From positions 1-50,418 of the forward strand of contig CAMCRV010000017.1 in the NCBI GenBank assembly GCA_945877365.1: a DNA stretch of 50,418 nt, in the 5' to 3' direction. The position numbers and the translations under genes were made by a program. The DNA comes from an uncultured Clostridia bacterium. GTDB lineage: Bacteria; Bacillota; Clostridia; Oscillospirales; Oscillospiraceae. Positions 23,236 through 32,387 of this stretch are shown in pieces. Position 1 is the first letter of the stretch, and each line of letters starts with the position of its first letter. The notes under the pieces were generated by a model. It was not told the origin of the DNA. It saw only the letters and a program-made list of their open reading frames with translations, and did no database searches.

Positions 23236-24330
23236 TTATTCTGTAGGCTCCGGCTCCTCTGCCCCCGGTTCACACACCGGATATGCCGAGTAATCCCAGA
23301 CATAGCCATGCATTTCATGATCCGTCATGGGGTGAAACTCCCCCTGTATGCTGCACCGCATCAGATCCACATGGGAATATCCCCTCTCCGACAGGATGAT
23401 ATTCCAGGTCCAGGGCTGGGCGTTCCGGGTGCCGGTGACGGTCATACACTCCAAACCAGCCTTGCGGCACATGGCGGCATACACCTCCGCAAAAGCCCGG
23501 CTGTCTCCCACACCATGGCGCAAAAGGCTGTAGGCAGGCGTTGTAGAGGTTTCCATGGTATAGTCAAACCGCTCCATGAGAAAGCTGTACAGCTGGCTGA
23601 ACTTCTGCTCGTCCGCCGCTTCGCCCCGGACATACAGCACTGCGGAATCAAACACCGGCTGCACCTGCTGCTGCATATTTTTCAGCGTCTCCCGGCTGTT
23701 CTGATAGGTAAAGGTGACCTCCACCACCCGAGCCTGCCCACGGCCGTAGACCTCCGAGGTTACCTTGGGCACCTCCATCACGATTTCCGGGTACTGCCGG
23801 GCGTAGTCCTGCACCACGGTGCCGAAGTCCAGGTTCTCGTACTGCTCCACCTTCATGGTCAGCACCGATTCATAATTGCGCAGCGCTTTCTCTACCAGTG
23901 CTCTGGCATCCTCCATTCGGGTAATGGGCTGAATTTTTCGCAGTTCAATCCGGCTGTGCCGGTACTGAATCTTCACCGCCACGGCGGCCTTGCCGCCGTT
24001 GGTGCCCACCTCGCAGCTGATGCTTTCCACCGCATAGGCGCCGATGGGATACACCTTCTGAATATGGTGGCAGAGGGTAGAAAGATTCTGCTCCAGCGTG
24101 GGGATGTCATAGTCAAATAGATTGATGACTGCCGTTTCTGTGCCGGAGGACACCAGTGTCTCCATGACCTCCTGAAGCTGGAAATAATCCGATGCGGACA
24201 GGGATTCATTCCGGTCGCCGCTTGTCTGAATCCGATGGGGTGTGATGGACAGATAGCTGCCATCCATCCAGCTGCACCCTGAAAGCAGCAGGCACAACGC
24301 CGCCATCAGGCTCACGGTCATTCGTTTCAT
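23236..24330 (-). CDS. Lipoprotein with degenerate transglutaminase-like domain
   Basis: Exported lipoprotein of 364 residues. The signal peptide MKRMTVSLMAALCLLLSGC ends in the lipobox LSGC, so Cys19 would be lipidated. The C-terminal third (about 265-330) resembles a transglutaminase core: GVGDSRAFAEVYAAMCRKAG, then VTGTRNAQPWTWNI and YSHVDLM. The usual catalytic Cys of the GVCxxYA motif is Gly here and the usual His before WN is Thr, so it is probably not an active enzyme. It starts with a strong GGAGGA site, 18 bp after yitT, and likely belongs to the parC-yitT transcript. No specific function can be assigned. Confidence 0.75.
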   Translation of the reverse strand: MKRMTVSLMAALCLLLSGCSWMDGSYLSITPHRIQTSGDRNESLSASDYFQLQEVMETLVSSGTETAVINLFDYDIPTLEQNLSTLCHHIQKVYPIGAYAVESISCEVGTNGGKAAVAVKIQYRHSRIELRKIQPITRMEDARALVEKALRNYESVLTMKVEQYENLDFGTVVQDYARQYPEIVMEVPKVTSEVYGRGQARVVEVTFTYQNSRETLKNMQQQVQPVFDSAVLYVRGEAADEQKFSQLYSFLMERFDYTMETSTTPAYSLLRHGVGDSRAFAEVYAAMCRKAGLECMTVTGTRNAQPWTWNIILSERGYSHVDLMRCSIQGEFHPMTDHEMHGYVWDYSAYPVCEPGAEEPEPTE

Positions 24331-24348
24331 CCGGTTTCCTCCTTTCCG

Positions 24349-25212
24349 TTACAGTCCGTTCTTACTATAGCGCTTGAAGCCGTCTCCCAGCACCTGGTGA
24401 GCCTCCTGCACAATGATGAAGGCATCGGGATCCAGCTCAGATACCAGCTCCGTCAGCTCTGCCAGCTGCTGCTTCTTCACAGCCACCAGCACCACCTTGG
24501 TGGAATTGCCGCTGTAGCTGCCCTCCGCATGGAGGAAGGTTGCGCCCCGATCCAGCTTTTTGCCGATTTCCCCGGCAATGGCCTCATAGGCCGGGGAGAT
24601 AATCAGCGCCACCTTGGAATAGTCGAACTTATACACCACGGCATCCACCATTTTGCCGCACAGAAACACGGTGACCCCGGAATACAGAGCCTTGCTCACA
24701 TCCCGAAAGGCAATGCCGGTGAGAATCACCACCAGCCCGTCAAAGATCATGGAGATCTGGCCGATGGGCACATTGCGGTAGCGCAGCTTTAAAAGCCGCA
24801 CCAGAATATCCGAGCCGCCGGTGGAGGTGCCGGAGACAAACACCACCCCCAGCCCCAGTCCGCAGATCACGCCGCCGTAGAGCACCCCCAGCAGAGGCTC
24901 CGGCGTGGCAAAGGACAGCCCCGAAAACGCATCGATGAGCACAGAGCTGAGAAGCATTCCCAGCAGGGAGCCGGCAAAGAACCGCCTGCCGATTTTCAGT
25001 CCCCCCAGTACAAACAGGGGCAGGTTCACCAGAATGGACAGGCTGCCCACGCTGCCGATGCCCAGCACCTCCACCAGCACCATGGCAAGGCCGGAGATGC
25101 CGCCGGTATTGATGCTGTTGGGAGCCAGAAACAGGGCAAAGCCCAGAGCAAACAGGGTGCTGCCCAGAATGTTTTCCGGTATCCAGCGGTATTTATGCCA
25201 CAGTTTGGTCAT
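24349..25212 (-). CDS. YitT family membrane protein (DUF161 + DUF2179)
   Basis: Integral membrane protein of 287 residues. The five to six N-terminal helices (GSTLFALGFALFLAPNSINT, GGISGLAMVLVEVLGIG, VVFVSGTSTGGSDILVRLL) are the YitT signature. A soluble C-terminal DUF2179 domain follows (LDRGATFLHAEGSYSGNSTK). The function of the family is unknown; transport has been suggested. GAGGTG precedes the ATG. Lies 23 bp from the end of parC, minus strand. Confidence 0.9.
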   Translation of the reverse strand: MTKLWHKYRWIPENILGSTLFALGFALFLAPNSINTGGISGLAMVLVEVLGIGSVGSLSILVNLPLFVLGGLKIGRRFFAGSLLGMLLSSVLIDAFSGLSFATPEPLLGVLYGGVICGLGLGVVFVSGTSTGGSDILVRLLKLRYRNVPIGQISMIFDGLVVILTGIAFRDVSKALYSGVTVFLCGKMVDAVVYKFDYSKVALIISPAYEAIAGEIGKKLDRGATFLHAEGSYSGNSTKVVLVAVKKQQLAELTELVSELDPDAFIIVQEAHQVLGDGFKRYSKNGL

Positions 25213-25235
25213 AGGACACCTCTCATTTGCGATTA

Positions 25236-27479
25236 TCAGACTTCAAAGGTCTGCTGTTTCTCCACAGCGTCTTCTTCCTTCAGAAGGCTTCCTGCGGAGG
25301 GGATGGTTTTGGTGCGGTAGCGGCCTTCGTTGACAATGCCGCTTTCCTCCAGCAGCACTGCCTTCTGGAGCACCGCTTTTTTCTTCAGTGTCAGCACCGC
25401 CACGCCCTGGGTATTCCGGGTGGTCTTTGGCAGCAGCTGGGCGGTGGAGAAGATGGCGGCTCTTCCGTCGGAGGAATACAGCACCATCTGAGCATCGGCA
25501 TCCAGCGCCATCACCTTCACCAGCGGGCTCTTGTCGCTGTAGGCGCCGGTGAGCTTGCGGCGGTTGGTCTTGGTCTCGTAGGCGCTGAGAGGAACCTTGG
25601 CGGCCTTGCCGTTTTCAAAGAAGAACAGCACGAAGCCCTTGTAATCCCCGCAGAACACCAGATCCACCATGTTCTCCCCAGGCTCAAAGCCCAGCTTCTG
25701 GGGCAGGTAGTCCCCCAACAGGGATGCCTTGCTGTCCTCAAAGTCGGAAAGCCGGGACTTGTAGCACTGGAATTTGTCGGTAAACACCAGAAATTCCGCC
25801 CGGTTGGTGGTCTCCCGGGAGAAGCGGAGGCTGTCGCCCTCCTTGAACTTCTGCTCACCGCTCATCCGCAGGGACTGGGCGGTGATCTTCTTGAGATACC
25901 CCTCCTGAGACACAAAGACGGTAACGGGATAGTCCGGCGCGGCTTCCTCTTCTTCCTCCGGGGCAATCTGCTGGGCATCGTAGAGAATCTCGGTTTTCCG
26001 ATCCTGACCGTACTTGTCAGCCACGGCCTTCAGCTCCTGAATGATCACCTTTTTCAGCTTTTTGGGGCTGTTCAGGATGTCGTTCAGCTCGTCAATCTCC
26101 TGCTCCAGCTGATCCAGAGCCTTGGTCTGCTTCAGGATGTATTCCTTGTTGATGTTGCGCAGCTTGATCTCTGCCACGAAACCGGCCTGCACCTCGTCGA
26201 TGCCGAAGCCGATCATCAGGTTGGGGATGACCTCGCTGTCCAGCTCCGTTTCCCGGATAATGGCGATGGCCTTGTCGATATCCAGCAGGATTCGTTTCAG
26301 ACCCTTCAGCAGGTGCAGCCGCTCCTCTTTTTTGCGGATCTGGAAGAACAGCCGCCGCTTGACGCAGTCGGTGCGCCAGGCCGTCCACTCCTCCAGAATC
26401 TCCCCCACACCCATCACCCGGGGCATACCGGCAATGAGGATGTTGAAGTTGCAGGGGAAGCTGTCCTGTAAGGTGGTGAGCCGGAAGAGCTTCTGCATCA
26501 GCTTTTCCGGATCCACACCCCGTTTCAGGTCGATGGTCAGCTTCAGGCCTCCCAGATCCGTCTCATCCCGCATATCGGCAATCTCTTTGATCTTGCCCAG
26601 CTTCATCAGCTCCGACACCTTATCCAGAATGACTTCGGTGGCGGTGGTATAGGGGATCTGGGTGATCTCGATGAGGTTGCCCTCTTTCACATAATTCCAC
26701 TTGGCCCGGAGCTTGAAGCTGCCCCGGCCGGTGCTGTAGACCTCCCGGGTGGCGGCTTCGTCAAACAGCAGCTGGCCGCCTGTGGAAAAATCGGGGCCGG
26801 GAAGGGTTTCCAGAATGTCATGCTCCGGGTTTTCCATCAGAGCGATGGCGGTCTGGCACACCTCCCGGAGATTGAAGGAGCAGATGTTGGAGGCCATGCC
26901 CACGGCGATGCCCTGATTGGCGGACACCAGCACATTGGGGAAGGTGGTGGGCAGCAGGCTGGGCTCCTTCATGGTGGCATCGTAGTTGTCCACCATGTCC
27001 ACGGTGTCGCTGTCGATGTCCTTGAACAGCTCCGTGCAGATGTTTTCCAGCTTGGCCTCGGTGTAACGGGAGGCGGCGTAAGCCATGTCCCGGGAGTAGA
27101 CCTTGCCGAAGTTGCCCTTGGAATCCACAAAGGGATGCAGCAGGGTCTCGTTGCCCCGGGCAAGGCGCACCATGGTCTCGTAGATGGCGGCGTCGCCGTG
27201 GGGGTTCAGCTTCATGGTCTGACCCACGATGTTGGCAGACTTGGTTCTGCCGCCGGTGAGCAGTCCCATTTTGTACATGGTGTACAGCAGCTTGCGGTGG
27301 GAGGGCTTAAAGCCGTCGATCTCCGGGATGGCCCGGGAGACGATCACCGACATGGCGTAGGGCATATAGTTCAGCTCCAAAGTCTCGGAGATGGGCTGCT
27401 CCGTGGTGGAGCCGTGGAGGTCCATAATGCCGTCGGTGTTGATTTTCTTTTTTTCGGGTTCCTGTTTTTTTCGTGCCAT
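25236..27479 (-). CDS. Type IIA DNA topoisomerase subunit A (ParC-like)
   Basis: DNA-cleaving subunit of a gyrase or topoisomerase IV type enzyme, 747 residues from the ATG at 27479 with an AAGGAG site. The active tyrosine is in [15 protein letters not shown]. Other features: [11 protein letters not shown], then [16 protein letters not shown]; a coiled-coil tower; and a short C-terminal beta-pinwheel with [15 protein letters not shown]. No GyrA box (QRRGGKG type) is seen, so a decatenating, ParC-type role is more likely than supercoiling. The partner ParE-like gene is upstream, separated by 377 bp of repeats. Confidence 0.88.
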   Translation of the reverse strand: MARKKQEPEKKKINTDGIMDLHGSTTEQPISETLELNYMPYAMSVIVSRAIPEIDGFKPSHRKLLYTMYKMGLLTGGRTKSANIVGQTMKLNPHGDAAIYETMVRLARGNETLLHPFVDSKGNFGKVYSRDMAYAASRYTEAKLENICTELFKDIDSDTVDMVDNYDATMKEPSLLPTTFPNVLVSANQGIAVGMASNICSFNLREVCQTAIALMENPEHDILETLPGPDFSTGGQLLFDEAATREVYSTGRGSFKLRAKWNYVKEGNLIEITQIPYTTATEVILDKVSELMKLGKIKEIADMRDETDLGGLKLTIDLKRGVDPEKLMQKLFRLTTLQDSFPCNFNILIAGMPRVMGVGEILEEWTAWRTDCVKRRLFFQIRKKEERLHLLKGLKRILLDIDKAIAIIRETELDSEVIPNLMIGFGIDEVQAGFVAEIKLRNINKEYILKQTKALDQLEQEIDELNDILNSPKKLKKVIIQELKAVADKYGQDRKTEILYDAQQIAPEEEEEAAPDYPVTVFVSQEGYLKKITAQSLRMSGEQKFKEGDSLRFSRETTNRAEFLVFTDKFQCYKSRLSDFEDSKASLLGDYLPQKLGFEPGENMVDLVFCGDYKGFVLFFFENGKAAKVPLSAYETKTNRRKLTGAYSDKSPLVKVMALDADAQMVLYSSDGRAAIFSTAQLLPKTTRNTQGVAVLTLKKKAVLQKAVLLEESGIVNEGRYRTKTIPSAGSLLKEEDAVEKQQTFEV

Positions 27480-27543
27480 ATTGCACTCCTTGTTCTGAAT
27501 ACCCCGACTGTGGGGCAATGTCGTCAGCAAAAGCAGTCTTTAG

Positions 27544-27848
27544 TGGAGTTAGGAGTGAGGAGTGAGGAGTGAGGAGTTAGGAGTTAGAAGTAAAAGGATT
27601 CTGTCATTCTGAACAGTACAAATTGGAATTTGTGGGGATGCCCAAAGCCTCCCCTGTGCAAGGGGAGGTGGCAAAAATCTATTGATTTTTGCCGGAGGGG
27701 TTGTCAATCCCCCAGTCAGCTTTGCTGACAGCCCCCTTTACACAAGGGGGCCTTTGAGCTCACTAAATACCAATTTATCTCATCCCCGAAGGGGATACCT
27801 CAACTCCTAACTTCTCACTCCTAACTCCTAATTCCTAACTCAACTAAA
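27544..27848. repeat. Inverted arrays of 7-bp repeats framing the parE-parC gap
   Basis: The left arm (27546-27590) is a run of heptamers AGTTAGG/AGTGAGG. The right arm (about 27800-27846) is the complementary run CTCCTAA/CTTCTCA. The outer palindrome encloses the 157-bp element, a TGTCATTCTGA end like that of the TGTCATT family (about 27602), and CCCCGAAGGGG. Nothing coding is visible in this 377-bp gap. Confidence 0.75.
27620..27776 (-). repeat. 157-bp palindromic (MITE-like) element, copy 2, inverted
   Basis: Ends AAATTGGAATTT (27620-27631) and AAATACCAATTT (27765-27776). Read on the minus strand it matches copy 1 at 15828-15984 nearly base for base over the same 157 bp. Confidence 0.85.
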
Positions 27849-27856
27849 TATTCCTC

Positions 27857-29839
27857 TTACGAAATATCCGCCAGTTCCAGATATCTGGCGCCGTTTTCCG
27901 CGATGAAATTCTTCCGATCCTGCAAGGCGTCTCCCAGCAGCATATCGAAATAGTAGCTGGTGCGCTCGGCCTCCTCCGGCATGACCTTGATCAGCCGCCG
28001 GGTCTCGGGGTTCATGGTGGTCATCCACATCATCTCCGGGTCGTTTTCGCCCAGACCCTTGGAGCGCTGGATTTTCACCTTCTGGCCTTCCAGCTTCTTG
28101 AGAATCTGGGTCTTTTCCCCCTCCGTGTAGGCAAACCAGGTCTTGTCCTTGCAGGTGATTTCAAACAGGGGAGACTCTGCGATATACACATAGCCATCCC
28201 GAATCAGGGTGGGACAGAGCCGGTAAATCATGGTCAGAATCAGGGTGCGAATCTGGAAACCGTCGTAGTCCGCATCGGTACAGATGACTACCTTGTTCCA
28301 CCGCAGAGCGGACAGATCGAAGCTCGAAAGCTCCTTGGCCTTCTTCCCCTGCACCTCCACGCCGCAGCCCAGCACCTTCATCAGGTCGGTGATGATGGGA
28401 GAGGCGAAAATCTTGTTGTAATCCGCCTTCAGGCAGTTGAGGATCTTGCCCCGGACGGGCATGATGCCCTGAAATTCCGCGTCCCGGCTCAACTTCACGC
28501 TGCCCAATGCGGAGTCGCCCTCCACGATATACAGCTCCCGGCGGGATGCATCCCGGCTGCGGCAGTCCACAAACTTCTGCACCCGGTTGGAGATGTCGAT
28601 GGAGCCGGAGAGCTTCTTCTTCACGCTGGACTTGGTCTTTTCGGCGGACTCTCTGGCGCGCTTGTTCACCAAAATCTGCTCGGCGGCCTTGTCCGCCTCC
28701 TGCTTGTTCTCGATGAACCAGACCTGCAGCTGATCCTTGAAGAAGGCGGTCATGGCCTCCTGGGTGAATTTGGAGTTGACGGACTTCTTGGTCTGGTTTT
28801 CAAAGCAGCCGATGGTGGAGAAGCAGTTGGTCACCAGCACCAGAGAGTCCTGAATGTCCTGAAACAGGATTTTGCTCTCATTTTTGGTATATTTGTTGCT
28901 GTCCCGGAGGTACTTGTCGAAGGCGGCGGTGAAGCCGGAGCGGACGGCCTTGTCCGGGCTGCCGCCGTATTCCAGCCAGGAGGAGTTGTGGTAATACTCG
29001 ATGTGGCTGACCTGCTTGGAAAAGCAGAAGGAGGCAGTGATTTTCAGCTTCATCTCCGGGCGGTTGTCCGCATCCCGACCCCGGCGCTCCGTCTCCCAGT
29101 AGGTGGGCATGGTAAAGGCATTGTCCCCCACCAGCTCCTCGATATACTGGCGGATGCCGTCGGCGTAGCAGAACTGCTCCTCCTCAAACTGTTTGCCCAC
29201 CTGATTGCGGAATTTGAAGGTGATTCCCTTGTTCACCACCGCCTGACGGCGCAGCACATCCCGGTAGTATTCCACGGGGATGTTGATATCGGTGAACACC
29301 TGCCTGTCCGGCTTCCAGTGGAACCGGGAGCCGGTCTTTTTCCGGTCGGTGGGCTCCTTTTTCAGGCCGCCCTTGTTGCGACCCTTTTCAAAGTGGAGGT
29401 CGTAGCGATACCCATCCCGGTGGATGGTGGCATCAAAAAACTCGGAGGCGTACTGGGTGGCGCAGGAGCCAAGGCCGTTGAGACCCAGAGAATACTCGTA
29501 GTTCTCCCCGTTTTCCCCGTATTTGCCGCCGGCGTACATTTCGCAGAACACCAGCTCCCAGTTGTAGCGCTTTTCCTTCTCGTTATAGTCCACCGGACAG
29601 CCCCGGCCAAAGTCCTCCACCTCTACGCTGAGATCCTCGTATCGGGTCACCAGAATGGTGTCGCCGTGACCCTCCCGCGCCTCGTCGATGGCGTTGGAGA
29701 GGATCTCAAACACAGCGTGCTTGCAGCCCTCCAGATCGTCGGAGCCGAAGATCACCGCAGGGCGCTTGCGCACCCGATCCTCCCCCTTGAGCATGGAGAT
29801 ACTGGAATTTCCGTACTGTTCCTGTTTGGTTTTTGCCAT
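27857..29839 (-). CDS. Type IIA DNA topoisomerase subunit B (ParE/GyrB-like, divergent)
   Basis: ATPase subunit of the enzyme whose A subunit lies downstream; 660 residues. The GHKL ATPase domain has ILSNAIDEA, VEDFGRGCPV and GLNGLGSCATQYAS. The transducer follows. The Toprim domain has EGDSALGSVKLSRD and the metal site DADYDGFQIRTL. SKGLGENDPEMMW ends the catalytic core. The usual DADVDG/DADTDG and EGDSAGG sequences are altered, but all acidic residues remain, so it should be active. It is likely a second, non-housekeeping gyrase-like pair. Confidence 0.87.
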   Translation of the reverse strand: MAKTKQEQYGNSSISMLKGEDRVRKRPAVIFGSDDLEGCKHAVFEILSNAIDEAREGHGDTILVTRYEDLSVEVEDFGRGCPVDYNEKEKRYNWELVFCEMYAGGKYGENGENYEYSLGLNGLGSCATQYASEFFDATIHRDGYRYDLHFEKGRNKGGLKKEPTDRKKTGSRFHWKPDRQVFTDINIPVEYYRDVLRRQAVVNKGITFKFRNQVGKQFEEEQFCYADGIRQYIEELVGDNAFTMPTYWETERRGRDADNRPEMKLKITASFCFSKQVSHIEYYHNSSWLEYGGSPDKAVRSGFTAAFDKYLRDSNKYTKNESKILFQDIQDSLVLVTNCFSTIGCFENQTKKSVNSKFTQEAMTAFFKDQLQVWFIENKQEADKAAEQILVNKRARESAEKTKSSVKKKLSGSIDISNRVQKFVDCRSRDASRRELYIVEGDSALGSVKLSRDAEFQGIMPVRGKILNCLKADYNKIFASPIITDLMKVLGCGVEVQGKKAKELSSFDLSALRWNKVVICTDADYDGFQIRTLILTMIYRLCPTLIRDGYVYIAESPLFEITCKDKTWFAYTEGEKTQILKKLEGQKVKIQRSKGLGENDPEMMWMTTMNPETRRLIKVMPEEAERTSYYFDMLLGDALQDRKNFIAENGARYLELADIS

Positions 29840-29881
29840 AATTTCAATACCTGCCTAAGTTTTCCATAGTATATCTAGTGT

Positions 29882-29910
29882 AGTATACGCAAAAAATGCC
29901 GGAAAGTCAA
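29882..29910 (-). promoter_or_regulatory. parE-like gene promoter
   Basis: Minus-strand TTGACT (29905-29910), 17-bp spacer, TATACT (29882-29887). A second TATACTA follows 15 bp downstream. Confidence 0.7.
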
Positions 29911-29998
29911 GCCGTGGGCGGTTTTCGCATTTTTCCGGCGTTTGGGCTATAACCCCGGCCAATCCTGTCCATACTAAGGAAAAAAGGAGTGAAGGTTG

Positions 29999-31303
29999 AT
30001 GGAATCCATCTGGCGGCAGGGACAGGTCATGCCCCACTTTCCGCCCCTGCGGGGGACGGTGAAAACCCAGGTTTTGGTGATCGGCGGCGGAATGGCCGGG
30101 CTGCTGTGCGCCCACCGGCTTCATCAGGCAGGTGTAGACTGCTGCGTGGTGGAGGAAAACCGGATTGCCGGCGGCGTTACGGGAAACACCACCGCGAAAA
30201 TCACCGCACAGCACGGACTGATCTACCGGAAGCTGCTGAAAAATCTGGGACCGGAACGGGCAAAGGGATATTTGCAGGCAAATCTTGCGGCACTGGATGC
30301 CTTCCGCACCCTGTGCCGGGATATCCCCTGCGATTTTGAAGAAAAGGATCACATTGTATTTTCCCGGGATGACCGGGGGGCACTGGAGGCAGAGCTGGCT
30401 GCTTTGCAGGAGCTGGGGTATCCGGCGGAGCTGGCGGAGGAGCTGGGGCTGCCCTTCCCCACCGTCGGCGGTGTCCGGTTTCCGGCGCAGGCTCAGTTTG
30501 ACCCGTTAAAATTTCTGGCAGCCATTGCCGAAGACCTCACCATCTATCAGCAGACCCCGGTGCGCCGGCTGACCCGGCAGGGAGCCGATACGGATCACGG
30601 GCGGATTCAGGCGGATGCCGTGATTGTTGCCACCCACTTCCCCATGTTCAACCGTCACGGCAGCTATTTTCTCAAGCTGTATCAGCAGCGCTCCTATGTG
30701 CTGGCGCTGGAGAACGCCCCCATCCCACCGGGAATGTATCTGGAGGATCGGGAAAACGGGCTGTCTCTGCGCAGCCGGGGCAGCACCCTCCTGCTGGGGG
30801 GCGGCGGACACCGGACGGGCAATCCCGGGGGCGGCTGGGAAGAACTGGAACAGGCAGCGCGGCAATACTACCCGGAAGCCCGGATTTCCTGCCGGTGGGC
30901 GACCCAGGACTGCATGAGTCTGGACGGCCTGCCCTACATCGGGCACTACAGTGCCGCCACCGCCAATCTGTATGTAGCTACGGGCTTCAACAAATGGGGC
31001 ATGACCACCTCCATGCTTGCCGCTTATATTCTCCGGGATCTGATTACCGGGAAGGACAACCCCTATGCCGCCCTGTTTTCCCCCTCCCGGAGTATGCTCT
31101 GCCCCCAGCTGGGGATAAACCTGAAGGAATCCGCGAAAAATCTGCTGACACCCTCCTCCCGGCGGTGCACCCATCTGGGCTGCGCCCTGAAATGGAATCC
31201 TCAGGAGCACAGCTGGGACTGCCCCTGCCACGGTTCCAGGTTTTCCGAAGACGGTACCCGGCTGGACAACCCGGCGAAAAAGGATCTGCCCCCGGAGGAC
31301 TGA
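29999..31303 (+). CDS. FAD-dependent oxidoreductase with C-terminal Rieske domain
   Basis: Fusion protein of 434 residues. The N-terminal DAO-type FAD domain has the dinucleotide loop VLVIGGGMAGLLCAHRL. GFNKWGMTTSMLAAYILRDL near residue 330 is typical of this group. The C-terminal Rieske [2Fe-2S] motif is CTHLGC with CPCHGSRF, supplying two Cys and two His ligands. Likely cytoplasmic; substrate unknown. The start ATG at 29999 follows AAAGGAG; the codon before it is TTG. Divergent from the parE-like gene. Confidence 0.88.
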   Translation: MESIWRQGQVMPHFPPLRGTVKTQVLVIGGGMAGLLCAHRLHQAGVDCCVVEENRIAGGVTGNTTAKITAQHGLIYRKLLKNLGPERAKGYLQANLAALDAFRTLCRDIPCDFEEKDHIVFSRDDRGALEAELAALQELGYPAELAEELGLPFPTVGGVRFPAQAQFDPLKFLAAIAEDLTIYQQTPVRRLTRQGADTDHGRIQADAVIVATHFPMFNRHGSYFLKLYQQRSYVLALENAPIPPGMYLEDRENGLSLRSRGSTLLLGGGGHRTGNPGGGWEELEQAARQYYPEARISCRWATQDCMSLDGLPYIGHYSAATANLYVATGFNKWGMTTSMLAAYILRDLITGKDNPYAALFSPSRSMLCPQLGINLKESAKNLLTPSSRRCTHLGCALKWNPQEHSWDCPCHGSRFSEDGTRLDNPAKKDLPPED

Positions 31304-31340
31304 TTCCGCCATTTTCCCCGGGAAAACGAAGAAATTCCTC

Positions 31341-31369
31341 TTGTCTTTTTCTCCTTCTGCGGTTATAAT
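31341..31369 (+). promoter_or_regulatory. Promoter of the DUF1858 gene
   Basis: TTGTCT (31341-31346), 17-bp spacer, TATAAT (31364-31369). Confidence 0.7.
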
Positions 31370-31400
31370 AACCTGAGAAAAAAATGAGGAGGTCATTTTC

Positions 31401-31628
31401 ATGGCTGTTAAAATTGAGAAAGAAACCATCATCGGCGACATTCTGGACATCGCACCCCACGCCGCTCCCCTGTTCCAGGCCATCGGTATGCATTGCCTGG
31501 GCTGCCCCTGCTCCCGGGGTGAGACTGTGGAGGAGGCCTGCATGGTTCACGGCATCGAGTGCGATGCCTTCCTGACCCAGCTGAACTACTTCCTGGAGGC
31601 CTATGAGGCCGAGCAGGGCGCAAACTAA
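31401..31628 (+). CDS. DUF1858 domain protein
   Basis: Small protein of 75 residues that is a single DUF1858 domain. The domain is known alone or fused to hybrid-cluster or ScdA-type iron-sulfur proteins. Visible: TIIGDILDIAPHAAPLFQAI, then GMHCLGCPCSRGETVEEAC with three clustered cysteines. The motif suggests metal or redox chemistry, not proven. GAGGAGG precedes the ATG; own promoter and terminator. Confidence 0.88.
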   Translation: MAVKIEKETIIGDILDIAPHAAPLFQAIGMHCLGCPCSRGETVEEACMVHGIECDAFLTQLNYFLEAYEAEQGAN

Positions 31629-31641
31629 CCCCAAAAAACCG

Positions 31642-31674
31642 GTGCCATCCCGATTTGCCGGGATGGCACTTTTC
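31642..31674 (+). terminator. Terminator after the DUF1858 gene
   Basis: Perfect 11-bp stem GTGCCATCCCG (31642-31652) with CGGGATGGCAC (31659-31669), then TTTT. Confidence 0.85.
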
Positions 31675-31691
31675 GTTAGGAGGAAAATCCT

Positions 31692-32387
31692 ATGAAGCTC
31701 CCCCTTTCCAACCGCCTGCTGGCCTGCTGCGGCTTCGTCTCCCCGGGAGACCGGGTGGCGGACATCGGCTGTGACCACGGCTATCTGGGCATCTATCTGC
31801 TGCAAAAGGGCATCGCCCGCTCCGTCATCGCCGCGGATGTGAAGGAGCAGCCCCTGCAAAGCGCCATGCGCAACGCCGCGAAATTCGGGGTCAAGGGAAA
31901 AATGACCTTCTACCTCTCCGACGGAGTGCGGAACATTCCCCGGGAATTTGATACGCTGGTGTGCGCCGGAATGGGGGGCGACACCATGATCTCCATTCTG
32001 GAGGCGGCTCCCTGGCTGGCGGATGCCCGTTACCGGCTGATTCTGCAATGCCAGAGCAAGCGGCCGGAGCTGCGGCAATGGCTGGCTGATCACTGCTTTT
32101 CCATCCGCCGGGAGACGCTTTCCAAGGACGGCAAATTTGTCTATCCCGTCATGGAGGTCATTTACCAGCCCGGGCAGCAGCTCACCCCTGCCCAGACCTA
32201 CATCACACCCCAGCTTCTGGAGGACAATCATCCCCTGCTGCCGGAGTTCCTTGCCCGGGTAAAACGGGGTGTGGAGCTGACCATTTCCGGCCTGCGGCAC
32301 ACCGCAGACCCTGAGCTTCCCCTTTACGAAGCGATTCTTTCTGATCTTTCTGCATGGGAGGGACAAATCCATGACAACCGTTGCTGA
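31692..32387 (+). CDS. trmK: tRNA (adenine22-N1)-methyltransferase TrmK
   Basis: SAM-dependent methyltransferase that makes m1A22 in tRNA. It has 231 residues. The N-terminal LSNRLLACCGFV is followed by the SAM loop VADIGCDHGYLGIYLL, then AGMGGDTMISILE and the C-terminal coiled extension. AGGAGG precedes the ATG. It overlaps the next gene (Nif3-like) by 17 bp, an arrangement common in Firmicutes (trmK-yqfO). Confidence 0.93.
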   Translation: MKLPLSNRLLACCGFVSPGDRVADIGCDHGYLGIYLLQKGIARSVIAADVKEQPLQSAMRNAAKFGVKGKMTFYLSDGVRNIPREFDTLVCAGMGGDTMISILEAAPWLADARYRLILQCQSKRPELRQWLADHCFSIRRETLSKDGKFVYPVMEVIYQPGQQLTPAQTYITPQLLEDNHPLLPEFLARVKRGVELTISGLRHTADPELPLYEAILSDLSAWEGQIHDNRC

